DNA from: Siderastrea radians
Taxonomy: Eukaryota; Cnidaria; Anthozoa; Scleractinia; Rhizangiidae
Direction of reading: 5' to 3'
DNA length: 64,000 nt
Assembly: GCA_964017195.1 (NCBI GenBank)
Contig: OZ024890.1
Coordinates: 51,662,341 to 51,726,340 of the forward strand
The translations under genes were made by a program, and so were the position numbers. The notes under the pieces were generated by a model. The model had not been told where the DNA came from and did no database searches. It saw only the letters and a list, made by a program, of their open reading frames with translations. Below, piece by piece: positions 33,698-45,266 of this stretch (positions are counted from its first letter, which is position 1; each line of letters opens with the position of its first letter).

Positions 33698-34204
33698 CTG
33701 GGTAGTTTACGAGGTTATAAAATCAATAAAATCAATAGTGAATTCAGTTGGCGAAGTCCATTTTCATCAAACACACTGGGGATTTATTGCTGATTTTTGA
33801 GCCACCCCCATATTTTCAGTCTTTGATCACCAAAAGCCCCATTGGCCTTATGGGTAGAATTAGGCTGGACGAGGAGCCCTTCCTTTTGGGGCCCTAGTGA
33901 CTAGCGTAGTGAAACAGAGTAAGGATTGCATACTGGAACCAACAGCTGAGAAGTTAAGCTTTAAATTGATACCAAACTTTCGATATTTTGGACTAGTTTT
34001 CGAGCGTTCCTGGCCAAAGGAAATGGGGTCAACATCTTAGGACATTTGCCTTCGTATCTTGGTTAAGTTTGGGACGTGTTAATGCCATTATTGGGGCATT
34101 TGAGAAGAAATCCGAAACGATACGATGGTTGTTTATTGACCGAAGCGCAAGCAGGAAAAATTTCACAAGGATTGAACAGGTTTTGAAAATTTTAGACCCA
34201 GAAG
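33698..34204. other. Intron sequence upstream of exon B
   Basis: No coding signal on the gene strand. A plus-strand frame at 34,069-34,260 lies at the beginning of the next gene-like block but has no recognisable domain. Confidence 0.35.
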
Positions 34205-36310
34205 ATGCCGAAGCGCACGAGATCCCGAGAGAGGTTTCCAATAGGAGAGTGGGCTCGTAGAGCGAAGTCTAAGCGCCTAGAAGTCGTGGAAGCGAGCAAA
34301 AGCCTTCAACAAGTTGAACAGCAGATTGCAGGTGCGACAGAGACCATCAGAATTCTTAAGGATAATAATGCTCAGCTTCAGGTTGAAATAAACGAACTCA
34401 GAAGGTAAGCAATGGAAAATATTGAATGAAGATTTGGGAAGCGGCTAATCGTGTAATTTGTGTTGTACTTGATGACAGGAATGATTTGTGAAAATCATTT
34501 CTTTGCATGGGCTTATTGTTTTTCAGTATAGGCTGTGAGTCTGGACCTATATTGGTCCCACAAATTTGTTTCTAAAATGGATGACATTAATTTGTAATCT
34601 TAGCTGCTCTTACATCTGCTTCATTTTTCTCTTGGTACATGTAAGCACTGACCTATGGGAATAGTGGTTTTTGGATGACAAGCTGCAGTCAGCTCAATAA
34701 TGAATATATTCAATTTCAGGTTTCCATTGCCCTTAAAAATCCTTGAAAGATTTATAATCTTTCCAAAAATGAGCTGCACGGCTCAAGACCTTAGAAATTA
34801 GAAAACTGAGAGGGACATAAGTGCTGCTAAATGTTAAGCCAATGAGTTCATTTAATTCATGATAGCTTCTTGTTCATTTACAATCAGTGTAAAACAAAAC
34901 TTGGTTCTGTCAATAAGAATAATAATATAGCTGTACTGTGTGTTTCAGCGTGGCCTACTTGAGGATGAGAAGGTACACCTGCTGAGGGGCTCGTCAATTT
35001 CTACTAAACTAGACAAGGAAAACAGTGACTGTGTGGCTGGTCTCTCTCACAAGATTGCCTCAAAGAGAAGGAAGCTTACTGTGGATGTAGCAAAAAAGAT
35101 CCATTCTTGCTCCAAATTACCTGATGTCAGCTCAAAAGAAGCTACCTTAAATGGACTGTGGAATGCATTTGTATCTTATTCTGACAACAAAGATATTGTT
35201 AAGTTATGCTGTAGATCTCGAAAGGTTAATTCCTTAGTTGTACCTAGAGTGGTAAATGATTCTGTTTCAACTTTTGAGAAGTCATCCAAAAACTATGAAA
35301 GGTCTGTAAGCATTATTTATAGGGGTGGTATTCTAAGTTGAAGGAAGTACTGTCAGTTACGATCCTAAAAAATATGGGGTTGGATTCATGAACCTCATTG
35401 CAGATCTTGTTGGTGAGGTTACAGATATTGAGAAACCACAGAATTTTTTTGCCCTGTCAATGGCAAGAATGGGCCTTCATTTGAGAAATGCTTTGTCTCT
35501 TGCTGTCAGGGTTTCAGATATTAAGAAAGAAGATTTGTCCAGTCTAGGAGAGGATTGCAGGTTGTATTTTAACCTAGCATCTCTTTTTCATACCACCAAT
35601 GTTAGTGTTTGGACAATGGGTCATTGTGTTCCCTTTCACTCAAGACAGTTAATGGAAGATTTGGGAGTCAGCCTTGGGATTAATTCCATGCAAGGCAGAG
35701 AGGCTAAGCATCAACAACTTGCATCTTTTGCAGAATTCTCTCTTGTCAAAAACAGATGGGAGAAAGTATTCAGGCATGAGCACATGTCGTTGTTTTGGTT
35801 AAGGAAACAAAATCCACTCAATGATGGTTACTCCAAGTGCAAAGACAATTACATTCCAAAGAGGTGTTATACTGATGCATATTGTTTTTGTGTAATGGCT
35901 TTCACTAACAATGGGAAGTGTAGTTATTGTGACAGTGCATTGTCAAAAGAAATTGCTACCTGTGCTTCTTTTGGAAGCTTAACTGAGAAAATGAATGAAT
36001 TTTGAGGCTTGCTGAACGAGCATCGTAATTGGCTTGTAATGAAGTATGCTATTGGAAAAAATCAGTAATGCTAAGACAGCATCTAACTGCCAAGCATGCA
36101 CATCTTTGGGTCATTGAGTTCAGTTCACGATTTCAGGAGGGTATTTTCAATCACATTGTCAATATTATGAGATGTGTTTCAAATTTTGGGCTACACACTC
36201 ACTCTGGATGCCCTAGACAAAAGATTGTGAATGCGGGAAACAAAGCAAAGCTTTTGTTAAGTTTTGTGCCTTTTGGCACAAATGAGAGACATTTGAAGTG
36301 ACAACTAATT
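34205..36310 (+). pseudogene. Unrecognised transposon-associated gene, copy 1, broken
   Basis: The first block (34,205-34,406) encodes an Arg-rich start (MPKRTRSRERFPIGEW) and a coiled coil, ending at an AG|GTAAGC donor. A second block (34,932-35,340) follows a TGTGTTTCAG acceptor. The third (35,345-36,005) contains FHTTNVSVWTMGHC, LGINSMQGREAKH and WEKVFRHEHMS, and ends with a Cys cluster (CYTDAYCFC...CSYC). The fourth (36,029-36,301) is RQHLTAKHAH...FGLHTHSG. The frame changes near 35,340 and 36,005 with stops. I do not recognise the family; I have the impression it recurs in coral genomes. Its insertion between exons A and B suggests a separate mobile element. Confidence 0.5.
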
Positions 36311-36912
36311 CTCTGGAGAAATTATTTCAGCCTTACTCGTTTTCAAGAGCATAAGTACATTAGTTTTAATAAGAATGTTGAACACAAATGAAAATTAACC
36401 CTTTAAGCCCCAGTATGGACATGCATATTATCCTTACTTCTCTCCATCCATTTCAGATACATTGTAGTACTAGTGAAGAAAATTGATTTGTTATCTTTGG
36501 TGATCATTAACTTTATTCTCAAGCCCTAGATGTTTGATCAAGCAGTGATCTTGTAAGGAGAAATTAGATGCTTCTCACCACTGGAGCTTAAAGGGTTAAA
36601 TGATATGTTAGATGTGTTACATAGTGTTCAAGTTTGCATCATTAGTTTGTGGTCATTTCCAAGGCTCATAGGGTTATCTTTTATTAAAGTTGAGATTAAC
36701 TGGAAATCCTTTTCTGTTCCACATTAAACCAATAAGGAACTCAATAAAAGCTGTAAAGCAAGGCAAACAGTGTGTTGGCTGTTTTTAAGAAAACTTGGAT
36801 TTCAAAAACTCCACTGATAGTGCAGCACACCAAAGATTAGTTACAATGATTGACATTTGTTGTTGAGTTGTTGTAAAGACATGATTTTGCCTAAAAATGT
36901 ATTGTGTTGTTT
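36302..36912. other. Non-coding
   Basis: No gene; AT-rich, with the phrase AACCCTTTAAGCCCCAGTA at about 36,396 and its near inverse (GGAGCTTAAAGGGTTAA) at about 36,583, a possible remnant MITE of about 200 bp. Confidence 0.35.
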
Positions 36913-37090
36913 CAGAAAATATCCATACCCTCCCATAGTGGTTTTTGTGATTTGCACCCCTTTCATCCCTCTAGAAATTTGAACTGAGCTTCACACTTTC
37001 CTCAAAGCTTTGGCTTTTGAGACGGTCTCAGACCCCTACCCTCTGAATTTCCAATGACTTTCCATGGAGGGTGGGTATGGATATTTTCTG
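36913..37090. mobile_element. MITE with CAGAAAATATCCATACCC termini
   Basis: 178 bp with inverted ends: CAGAAAATATCCATACCC at 36,913 and its inverse ending at 37,090. The same terminal motif ends the 2.9-kb element at 45,267-48,169, so the two are family members. No ORF. Confidence 0.65.
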
Positions 37091-37701
37091 GGTCTGCACA
37101 GTCATTAGAAAAGAGTGAGAAATTGATTTCAATTTCTTTATTTATTGCTATTTCTTATTCCTGTGATCAGAAAGAACTGACTTGACTTGAAACAAAACAA
37201 CATCCAGGAAAATGGAGGTTAAGTATAACTAACAAAAAAGCTCCTAACAAGCTAACCACTAACAAGCATTGTCTCATGAGCTTCACAGAGACAGCCAAGG
37301 CTTTATGGACATAGTATAAAGATCTCTTAAGGCTGAGGATACAATAGTTTTTATCTTGCAATGCATTCGACATGTCAAAATCTTATGACCTCTGGTAAAA
37401 GTACATACATGGCTATTTTAGGCAATTTTGAAAAAAAAGTACACTGGTAGGTCCTGGGAGGGGGTACTCGCATATATAACCTACACAGGGGTGTGCCAAC
37501 CAAATGGGGTCGGGTCCTTTGACCTTTGAGATTCATAAAGAGGTAAACAGTTTTTGACTGACCACTCTCATAGAAAGGGTACATGGGTGTCCTTCAGTTG
37601 CTACTAGGCAAGGTCATGTTTGACAGCCTGCGTAGCACACCCCTAATCAAACTTGGGTTGAGTACTCCACCACCCCCATCCCCTGCTGGACTGCAAACCC
37701 T
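37091..37701. other. Non-coding
   Basis: No gene. A variant of GGGTGTGCCAACCAAATGGGGTC lies near 37,490. Nothing else seen. Confidence 0.3.
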
Positions 37702-38286
37702 CTAGCCAGTCCTGGTACAGTGTGTTTTAAATGTCCCTAGACATGGTGAATGCCTCATATCTGGCGAACGTCCAACACAACGTTCAAGCAAGAATATCAG
37801 ATAAATTGAGGAACATCGTTGGTGTTCCATGCACCATAATGGCACTGCACCTTTATATATCACTTCAGTTGATGAGTTATAAGTGATAATGAAGGGCTTC
37901 TGCCGGTCAATAATAATATCTGACTTGCCCTTTCCAGCTATTTGTCGCCTTAAATGTCTCTGGTCTGCGCCAAGGCAAAAACTCAACAGCTGTTGAAGCT
38001 TCGCTTTGCTTGTCACAATCACAATCTTTTCTTTAGGGCGTCCAGCGTGCGTGTGTAGTCCAAAATTTGAAACGCATGTCATAATATTGACGATGTGATT
38101 GAAAATATCCTCCTGAAGTCGTGAACTGAACTCAATGACCCAGGGATGTGCATGCTTGGCAGTTAAATGCTGTCTTCGCATTATTGATTTTTTCCAGTAC
38201 CGCACTTCATTACAAGCCATGTGATGCACGTCACTCTGCTTGAATTTCAACTTTTCTCTGGGACTTGACTCCGAATGCTCCTTCAT
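37702..38286 (-). pseudogene. Unrecognised transposon-associated gene, copy 2 (C-terminal part, inverted)
   Basis: Open frame of 194 codons from an ATG at 38,286. Residues about 24-75 match the fourth block of copy 1 at 36,029-36,240 (MACNEV.YWKKS, RQHLTAKHAH, FGLHTH), close to 87% identical at DNA level by eye over some 210 bp, in the opposite orientation. The N-terminal three blocks are missing. The protein frame is conserved in both copies, so this strand codes. Function unknown. Confidence 0.5.
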
Positions 38287-38289
38287 AGT

Positions 38290-38460
38290 TCAGTCTTTTA
38301 ATTGCGAAAGCTCCCTAAATAGGTCCTGCAAAGCTAGCCTCTGTGGAACAGCGTCTCTTGGAAGACCATTGTAATATCTCATTTCCAATTTACTATAAAA
38401 AGCATCAATTTCTGTGGATATGTTCTTGCACATGTCCTTGTTCAGGCAGCCCGCCGCCAT
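38290..38460 (-). CDS. Small ORF upstream of copy 2
   Basis: 56 codons, ATG at 38,460 inside CCAAGATGGCGGC (a YY1-like site overlapping a start codon, as in many animal promoters). It ends at TGA 38,292-38,290, five bases before the ATG of the next frame. Encodes a helical peptide (FYSKLEMRYYN...LALQDLFRELSQL). The same strand and tight spacing suggest it is the first part of the same transcript. Unrecognised. Confidence 0.35.
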   Translation of the reverse strand: MAAGCLNKDMCKNISTEIDAFYSKLEMRYYNGLPRDAVPQRLALQDLFRELSQLKD

Positions 38461-38555
38461 CTTGGATTTGGGGCCACCTCGCTTTCAAGCGTGTGGCTCA
38501 AGCGGAGCCTCGATTTCGTGAGGGAATGAAAACTCGGTCTAAATCCCCAGTGTAA

Positions 38556-40451
38556 ATGAACATAGGGTAAATTCCTATGTACTATTATGTTCCCGAACGA
38601 CAGTATATTCTAACATCCAAGGCCTTTAGATTTTAATATGAGACTGTGAGCACAACTTTTGGATTTGAAACCAATATATCATGTTGCTATTTTCAATATT
38701 TGAACTGGAGCTAGCTTGCAGATGAGGCTCATACATTAGGGCAATCTGTTCACATTAAATGATGTTCCCCACATGAGCCTCCATTGCAGGTTAGACCCAG
38801 TTAACTATCACTTTTTCTTAGAGTTTCTTGAATAGGTTTGTTTCAATGTATTCAATGTATTATTGTTACTTGGCTTGGCATCTTATAATAGGGGAATAAA
38901 ACAAACCCTGTTGAGGTTTGGGGATGAAGGATTAATTTCTTTTGTTTTCCCTAAGCTTTGTAGTCAAGTTAGAATTTTCAATACAAAGGTTATGGGTCCA
39001 GTATCTTTTTCCTGCGTATGTATAATGCCACAATTTTCATATAGGTAACTTTCAAACGAATGCTGCTTTTAAATGCATGGCCTCATCAGAGCATAATCAG
39101 TAATGAGTCTTGTTTCTCATAGGCCTTGTCACCTGAATATCTGTCAGTCTGATTAGTTTGTATGTATATGTGCGTGACAAAAAAAGACAAAAACATTACA
39201 CTTTATCAAAAGGCATATTTAACTGAGTGATTTGTTTCACTTGTTTGCCTTCCAAAATTTGTTTCCATGGCAACCAATTTTAATACAGACATACACTTAC
39301 CAGAGGCAATATCAAGTATTTTCAGATTCACTTTGAAAAGTGAAAAAAACGTTTGTCTCTAAACATAATGCCCCTGTTTTGGAAACAATATACTAACACA
39401 CCAGTTATATTTTTGGCTGCATGTGAAAAACTGCCTCCTTTTCTAACTTTTTCCTTTCAAGTTCTTCTCTTATGTTTTGGAAAAAATTGCTGAAAAACTG
39501 CTCATGGTCTGTTCCACTCTTAAAGAATAATTGTTTAATGATGAAAAATAGCCAAATCCCAGAGGCACTGCCCCAGAAGTATAATGTCATAGGAGAGTTT
39601 TCTGATTCAGAAAATCACAGACCAGCTGGAAACAATGGATATTGTATTGTTCCCCTCCAGCTCCGACACCTATTGCAAGCCATTGCAAGCAACCAAAGCC
39701 AGTGTTCTAGTAAATTTGACCCAGAATTGGACCCCCTGCCCAGATGTGATAGCAAAAATGGAGCCCCCCCCAGGACACTTCCAGTGGTATGGAGCCCTGG
39801 GGATCCAAATCCTCAAAGGGTTGGACCCCCTTATGCTACCAAAGTAGAATCTGACTATTTGCCAAAAAAAGGAAAGAAAAACAAGGAAATGACTTTTTTG
39901 CTTTTCAGTTTTGCCATTAAAGCATTTGTTGTAGCTACTAAGAAACGGTAGACGGCTCATTTCACCCTGTCATTTCTATTAACTTCCGGGTTTGAACTCT
40001 GTCTGTACTGATAATTTTTTAAAGGGAAGCTTAAAAGCAAAAATTAAATGTACATTTCCTCATTGCAACAACGATGGCAAAAACAACTGGTCAGTTTATA
40101 TTAGAGTTACCCACAAGTCGAGTTCAGTGTTTTTTTTTTTTCGGAAGTGCAAAAACCCATAAAACGAGCACGGAGCTCTTTCGCGCACAGTCCCACCACC
40201 GGAACCGGAAATGAGAAGCGAAGGACTTTTGTCTAAATTGATACCTAAAAACTTGTCATAATTATTGCCTTGATAAGGGGGTCCCTGCAGTCTGCCAGAG
40301 GGGTCCATATCTGAAAGCCCATTTGGACCTGGGGGGTCAAGTCCCCTAGTGAATGTTGACGAGTCCAATTTACCGGAGGGGGTGGGGGTAGGGTATGTCT
40401 TCTGTGACACCCGTCCACTGCTTGAAACGCAGAAAGATATAATCAACTTAC
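38556..40451. other. Non-coding, first intron of the DUF6589-like gene
   Basis: No supported gene. A plus-strand frame of 159 codons at 39,472-39,951 is open but proline/glycine-poor at first, with low-complexity later, and matches nothing I know. C-rich phrases (GGACCCCC) recur around 39,735-39,830 and 40,270-40,350. Confidence 0.35.
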
Positions 40452-40961
40452 CTCAGGATTGCGTAAGCCTGCTTGAGATAATATAGCATAAGCAGTCTTT
40501 TCTTCAGGGCCGCTATCGGTGACAAGTTCGGCTGGGCTTTTCTGAAGGGTGCTCTGTTGTACTTTATTCGCACTGTCGTCACTGAAGAGAGACCGAGCCC
40601 TCGAGCGATTTTTTTCCACGGCGCGGACTTTTTTCTCCAGTTCACACTTAGCCGGTGAGAAGACCTTGCATCTCTTTGTTGTTACTTTTAATTTTAACTG
40701 GTTTTGTGTGTCGAGAACCATCGTTTTAAACTCGGAGAATCTTCTTAGTGTTCCATCACATTGGCGGCAGATTATAGATGGCAAGCCGTCTCCTTTGCTG
40801 ATGGAAATGTTTAAAAGCTCGGATATTTCTTCTCGTAAGTTTTTCTTCTCCGCAGGTACACCGAAAATGTTGGTAGAATGTTGAAAATCTTTGTCACTGG
40901 CGCAAAGTCTACAAATCTTGTCTCCCAATGCAGAATACACTTTCTGAGGTGTAGTCGACAT
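40452..40961 (-). CDS. Exon A: ZAD-like zinc finger
   Basis: ATG at 40,961, 170 codons, ending at a GAG|GTAAGT donor (40,451). The domain at residues 15-90 has C17-x2-C20 and C65-x2-C68 (CRLC...CRQC), the spacing of ZAD-like treble-clef fingers used for dimerisation or DNA contacts. A Lys/Arg-rich segment follows (about 100-130), compatible with nuclear targeting. An upstream in-frame extension starts with a non-ATG codon and is unlikely to be used. Confidence 0.65.
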
Positions 40962-41350
40962 TTTTACTGCGAGATAGCACCTGAATGAGCTAAGTGGACG
41001 GCATGCAACATCTTCTACAATAAACGTTCGCGTTCTGAAGAACACTGCGTCGTCACGTGCGATAATTCAGAAAATTAGACAGAATCAAATGACTTACTTA
41101 CAGACCTTTGTAATTTGCCTCTTTTTAAATGATATTTAATGACAGAGGACTACATTTTCTCATGGGAAAGAACTTAGCACGTATTTCTTGGGATCTTTTC
41201 CCACGTATAGAATCAAGTGTGTCCAATTTTGGCTCCATTTTGTGGCAATTTCAGTTCTCGGCGCATATCTTACTGAAGTCGCTGTGAGTTTGCACTACGC
41301 TTTGTTAAACGGCTGTATTATCCGGCACTTCTTCCAGTCATACTGCAGAT
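40962..41350. promoter_or_regulatory. Shared divergent promoter region of the DUF6589-like and RecQ-like genes
   Basis: The 389 bases between the minus-strand ATG (40,961) and the plus-strand ATG (41,351) must hold both promoters unless introns lie upstream. No clear TATA box. Contains CGTCACGTGCG near 41,050 (a CACGTG E-box). Inference from gene arrangement. Confidence 0.45.
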
Positions 41351-43116
41351 ATGAAGCTCCATTTGAATTCGTTTTTTCAAGCTGTAAGGTACGCGCTACA
41401 TGCTACCAACTACGACGGCGTACTTCTGAAAGTCAAGCAGTTTAAGATCCTTGAAGCGTGTATGTTACGTAGACATGTTATAGTTGTCCTTCCTACCGGT
41501 TATGGGAAGTCAGTTATTTTTCACCTTCTTCCTCACATGTGGGATTACGTGAACGAAACAGGCGACAAAAGCATTGTTATTGTAATTTCTCCCTTGAATG
41601 CTCTTATTGAAGATCAAGTGACTAGCTTGAAGGTGAAGGGAATTAAAGCTGGTGTGCTGCGAGCATCTTGTCAACAACAAGCAGTTCATGTTGATGACGA
41701 AAGTGACACTGGGTCAACTCAATCTGACGATGAAAATGAAGTTCCTGTGGAAAAGCAGTACAATTACGGTATCAATGAGCAAGAGATGGTTCACTGTGTC
41801 CAGAAAGGAAAATTTAAGATTTTATTTACACATCCAGAGATTTTATATCGTCTAAAGTGGGCAGAAAGGTGTTTCAGTCAGATTTATACCAGGATCGGGT
41901 GGCATTTTGTGTGATCGACGAAGCTCACCTGATAAAGGAAGGGGGCTCAGAGTTCTGCCCTGATTTTGGAAAGCTGGCGCAACTTGGATCTCTGTTTCCG
42001 AGCGCACCAATTCTCGCACTAATGGCCACAGCCCCTAAAAAACTTATAGAACATCTCAAAAATAAGCTTCAAGTGAAGAACCCGATTGTACTCGTAGGAA
42101 ATTTAGACAGAAGCAACATCTTCATTTGTAAAGACAAGAGAAGGCCATCCGCATTTGGAGCCGAAAGCTATGATGACATTCTGTTACCCATTGCACGGGA
42201 ACTTAAGCTTAAATTAATCAACTACCCCCTCACTATTATCTACTTACCTCTGAAATGGTGTGGGTACGCTTTTAAGTTATTTCTCAGTGTACTTGCGGAT
42301 AAGAGTTACTTTCCACCATCCAACGAGATAAGACCTGAAAACTGCCTCTTTGCGCAGTTTCACGCACCTCAAACGGAATTGATGAAAGACGAAATTTGGA
42401 AACAGCTGACGGGCGCCACAAAAAACTGCACAATTCGCATTGTTTTTGCAACAGTGGCGATTGGAATTGGTGTAAACATGCCGGAAGTAAGACACGTCCT
42501 CCACTTAGACGTTCCGCGAACTCTGGAAGCATACTACCAAGAAATCGGTAGGGCAGGGCGAGATAACAAACCAGCCAAAGCAACATTGTATTATAACGGT
42601 AGTGACATAGCTTCAAACAAACCCGGAATGGTGGATGAAATGCGAAATTATTGTAGGCTTACTAACAGTTGCTTGCGGCATTCTATTCTAAGCTACTTGG
42701 GCTCAAGGTCAAATACCAAAGCAACTCCCTTTCAGTTGTGCTGTTCAAATTGCGTCACCCTTGAAGAAAGCAACAAAGCGAACAGAAACTCGACAGAAAC
42801 GTCTTCTCCACGGCAAAATTTTCCTCTTACGTCTCCAGAGGCAGAAAAAGACGAGGTGCGGAATGTGTCAGAGGATCAGCGAAAGAGCATTAGGGACCAG
42901 TTGTTGAAATACCGAGTTCACCTTGGTGCAAACCACAAACGATGTGGTGGTATCGACTCAAGTACTGGTTTCACCATAAATCTTATTAACTCTGTAGTTT
43001 CTACCTGCGAATTTTTATCATCTACAGAGGAAATCTTTTCTTCTTTCCAGATATGGGAAAGAACGCATGCGGAGGTCATAATGCAGGTTATCAAAAGCGT
43101 CTGTGACGAATGTTAG
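41351..43116 (+). pseudogene. RecQ-like DEAH helicase, one frameshift
   Basis: First frame 41,351 to about 41,860: Walker A LPTGYGKS (residues 47-54), motif Ia VISPLNALIEDQV, and an acidic insertion. The second frame (about 41,860-43,116) has VIDEAHLI (DEAH at 41,917-41,928), motif III ALMATAP, motif V FATVAIGIGVNMPEVRHVLH, motif VI YQEIGRAGRD, and a Cys pattern after the helicase core (NYC....SC ... CCSNC) like the RecQ zinc-binding subdomain. The two frames are joined by a probable one-base loss near 41,860; no intron fits. It is shorter than cellular RecQ helicases and has no HRDC domain. Divergent from the DUF6589-like gene, so probably the helicase of the TIR element. Confidence 0.75.
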
Positions 43117-43176
43117 GTGTATTGAATTTAAGGTTCCTTTACCATTTTGGTCATTCCTTCCTGAACGCACTGCCTC

Positions 43177-43182
43177 AATAAA
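43177..43182 (+). terminator. Polyadenylation signal, RecQ-like gene
   Basis: AATAAA 61 bases after the helicase stop codon. Confidence 0.5.
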
Positions 43183-45266
43183 AACGAAGATTTTTAGCAG
43201 AAGTGAAAGTTTTAAGGAATCTCGATTTTCAAAGAAAATGAATATATTTACAGTCTCAGTTTTGGCGGGGGTGGGGTGGGAGTGGGGATGAGACCACGAC
43301 CTCCTTTTGTTTAAGATTTCTTTGTGTGAGCAATGTCTGTGGAGTTTTGTAAAAGTAACAATATATTTTTCCAAAGCCTTAAAGGTTTAATCAAAAACGC
43401 ACCCAGATAATATTGGAGGAAAGCCGAAATACTGTATTTTTACTCACACAGTCTTGTAACCTTAACCCTGGTTTTTACAATGATACCAATTCGCGGTCTC
43501 CTTTTTTCGTGATTTTTTCGAAACTGTGAGATGCTGCTGGATAAATGCACCCAGGGTGCTGTAAATAGCATCTCAGATAACCTAGCTTTCAAATTCTGGG
43601 GGAGGGGAGAGGGATTCAAGCCTCCCACCTCTCACACTAGGTTGTTAGCTCCTGCTTTATTTTCTGCACCTATGCCTCTGTGACTTCATGATTCGCCACA
43701 TACGGTTTTCATTTCTTATAGATATATTACCTTTTCCTATGTCCCCATGATGAAGCCTAGTGGAAGACGAAAACCTAGAGTTAACCTATCAATTGATTTA
43801 ATTATCTGGGTCATTTTTTGAATTTTTTGATACTATGGAGATCAATGGATATGGAAGGAATTTGTAACATAAGAAAAGATAACAATAATGCTAACTTATA
43901 ATAAGGAGAGGGATACCACAGTAAGCTGACTATCAAGCTGGGGTGCTCTTACACATGACCCCTTTTTTATTGTTTTAAAAATAATTTTCCTTCTCCTTTT
44001 TTTCTGTACAATTCATCTGTAATCCAAGCCAAATGGATATAGAATTACAGTTCCAGTCAGAATTGTGAGCAAATTAACTAAAAGGATACAAAGTTAACAT
44101 TCTTAACTAAGAACGTTCTTGTTTATGGCTCACTTAAGTAAAAGAAAACATGCTCAAATCAGGTGCTTTTATCTACTGTAGTGACAGAAAAGACATCCTC
44201 CAAGCAAATGAATGTGAATCAACATATGAATGTAGTAGTTACAATGTCACCATTTCTGAGTGAAACAATAAATAATGTTTTTTTAGTGACTAATTGCATT
44301 TAGTTACCAATAAATTAGATATGATGAAAGGAAATTCAAGCAACAGGGAGGTAAGAACAATACCATGATGTTATTTGGCAGAGTTTTTTTTTTTCATAAA
44401 ACTTCGAATCAAAAATCATTGACTCAAGGTCACTAGTATTCTTCATAGCATGAATTCCCCAGCCCATCCTGGAGTCAATTAAATAAACATATACAAGTGT
44501 AACTTACAAGTGTGGCTACTGTTTACAACCTCAGAAACAATAGCTACACTTGAAAATTACACTTGTAAATGTTAAATTGACCCCTGGCTATTATTTTACT
44601 GCACTGAATAAGAGGAACATTGGTTACTGTAACTTGCATGTAAACCCCCTCACAAAATTGAAACAGTAATTCACTAGTCTGTCAGGCTTGATCTCCTGGC
44701 AAGTTGCACAATGACATACACTGAAAAAAAGGAAAACTATCTAACCGTGGGAATGGATGATATGTTCAGGATGTGTAGTTATAAACCCACCCTTCAACCA
44801 ACTGTATTGCAGCAGTCCTGCACCAACACAGACCTGGCAATCCCTAAAACATGCAAATCTGGAGATTTTGAAAAGAAGCCCAGAAAAACCTGGAGACTGG
44901 GACCTCAAACCTGGAGATTTCCAAAATATGCATAAAACAAGAATAAAAATGGTAGATTTCTTGTTTCAAGGTATCCTTTACATTATTTGTGCTCCCTATT
45001 GTATTCTTCATACTGCCTGAATTGTGGCAATTTCAAGATTTTGTGATTCACTGTGAGATTTGGAGGCCAAATCCTGAGACCTACAGTTGATACCCCAAAC
45101 CGCAAGAGTTGCCAGGTCTGCTAACAAGAGGGGAGCAAATGTCACTACGCAAGCCCCTTTTGGGGATAGGCATGGTCATGAGTACAGCTTAGTCCTTTGC
45201 CATAACCTGCATCATGTTATCATGCCATGACTGCTGAAACCTCACTGACAATGAAACTCCAAAAAT
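43183..45266. other. Non-coding, 3' part of the TIR element
   Basis: No gene seen. Contains a poly-G/poly-T tract (43,260-43,300) and an imperfect hairpin (listed separately). Open frames at 44.7-45.0 kb lack domains. Confidence 0.4.
44493..44566. repeat. Small foldback repeat
   Basis: Arms ACAAGTGTAACTTACAAGTG... and the inverse ...CTACACTTGAAAATTACACTTGT with a 10-base loop; 74 bp. Typical of a tiny MITE. No target duplication assigned. Confidence 0.55.

Larger units (their letters stand above)
23797..40961 (-). pseudogene. DUF6589-like gene with ZAD-type zinc finger, six exons, broken
   Basis: Six coding blocks on the minus strand join in compatible reading phase through GT-AG borders: 40,961-40,452; 33,697-33,254; 27,489-26,918; 26,508-26,228; 25,619-25,131; and a last exon ending at 23,797. 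Resemblance to the DUF6589 family (common in cnidarians and basidiomycetes) is from memory of its motifs: GGDQLT...[15 protein letters not shown]...FRERLNR.NV.P, NWTGG.GNNIEGD. I infer it is the transposase of the surrounding TIR element. Damage: an in-frame TGA at 33,554-33,556, a frameshift near 27,340 and another near 26,985; the acceptor of the last exon is not obvious. DIRS and other elements sit in its introns. Confidence 0.65.

Noticed and set aside
33378..33800. Plus-strand frame of 140 codons as a gene
   Set aside because: It is antisense to exon B of the DUF6589-like gene, whose phase and splice sites fit.
39472..39951. 159-codon plus-strand frame as a gene
   Set aside because: No domain, repetitive composition, lies in an intron of the minus-strand gene, and no splice or promoter context.
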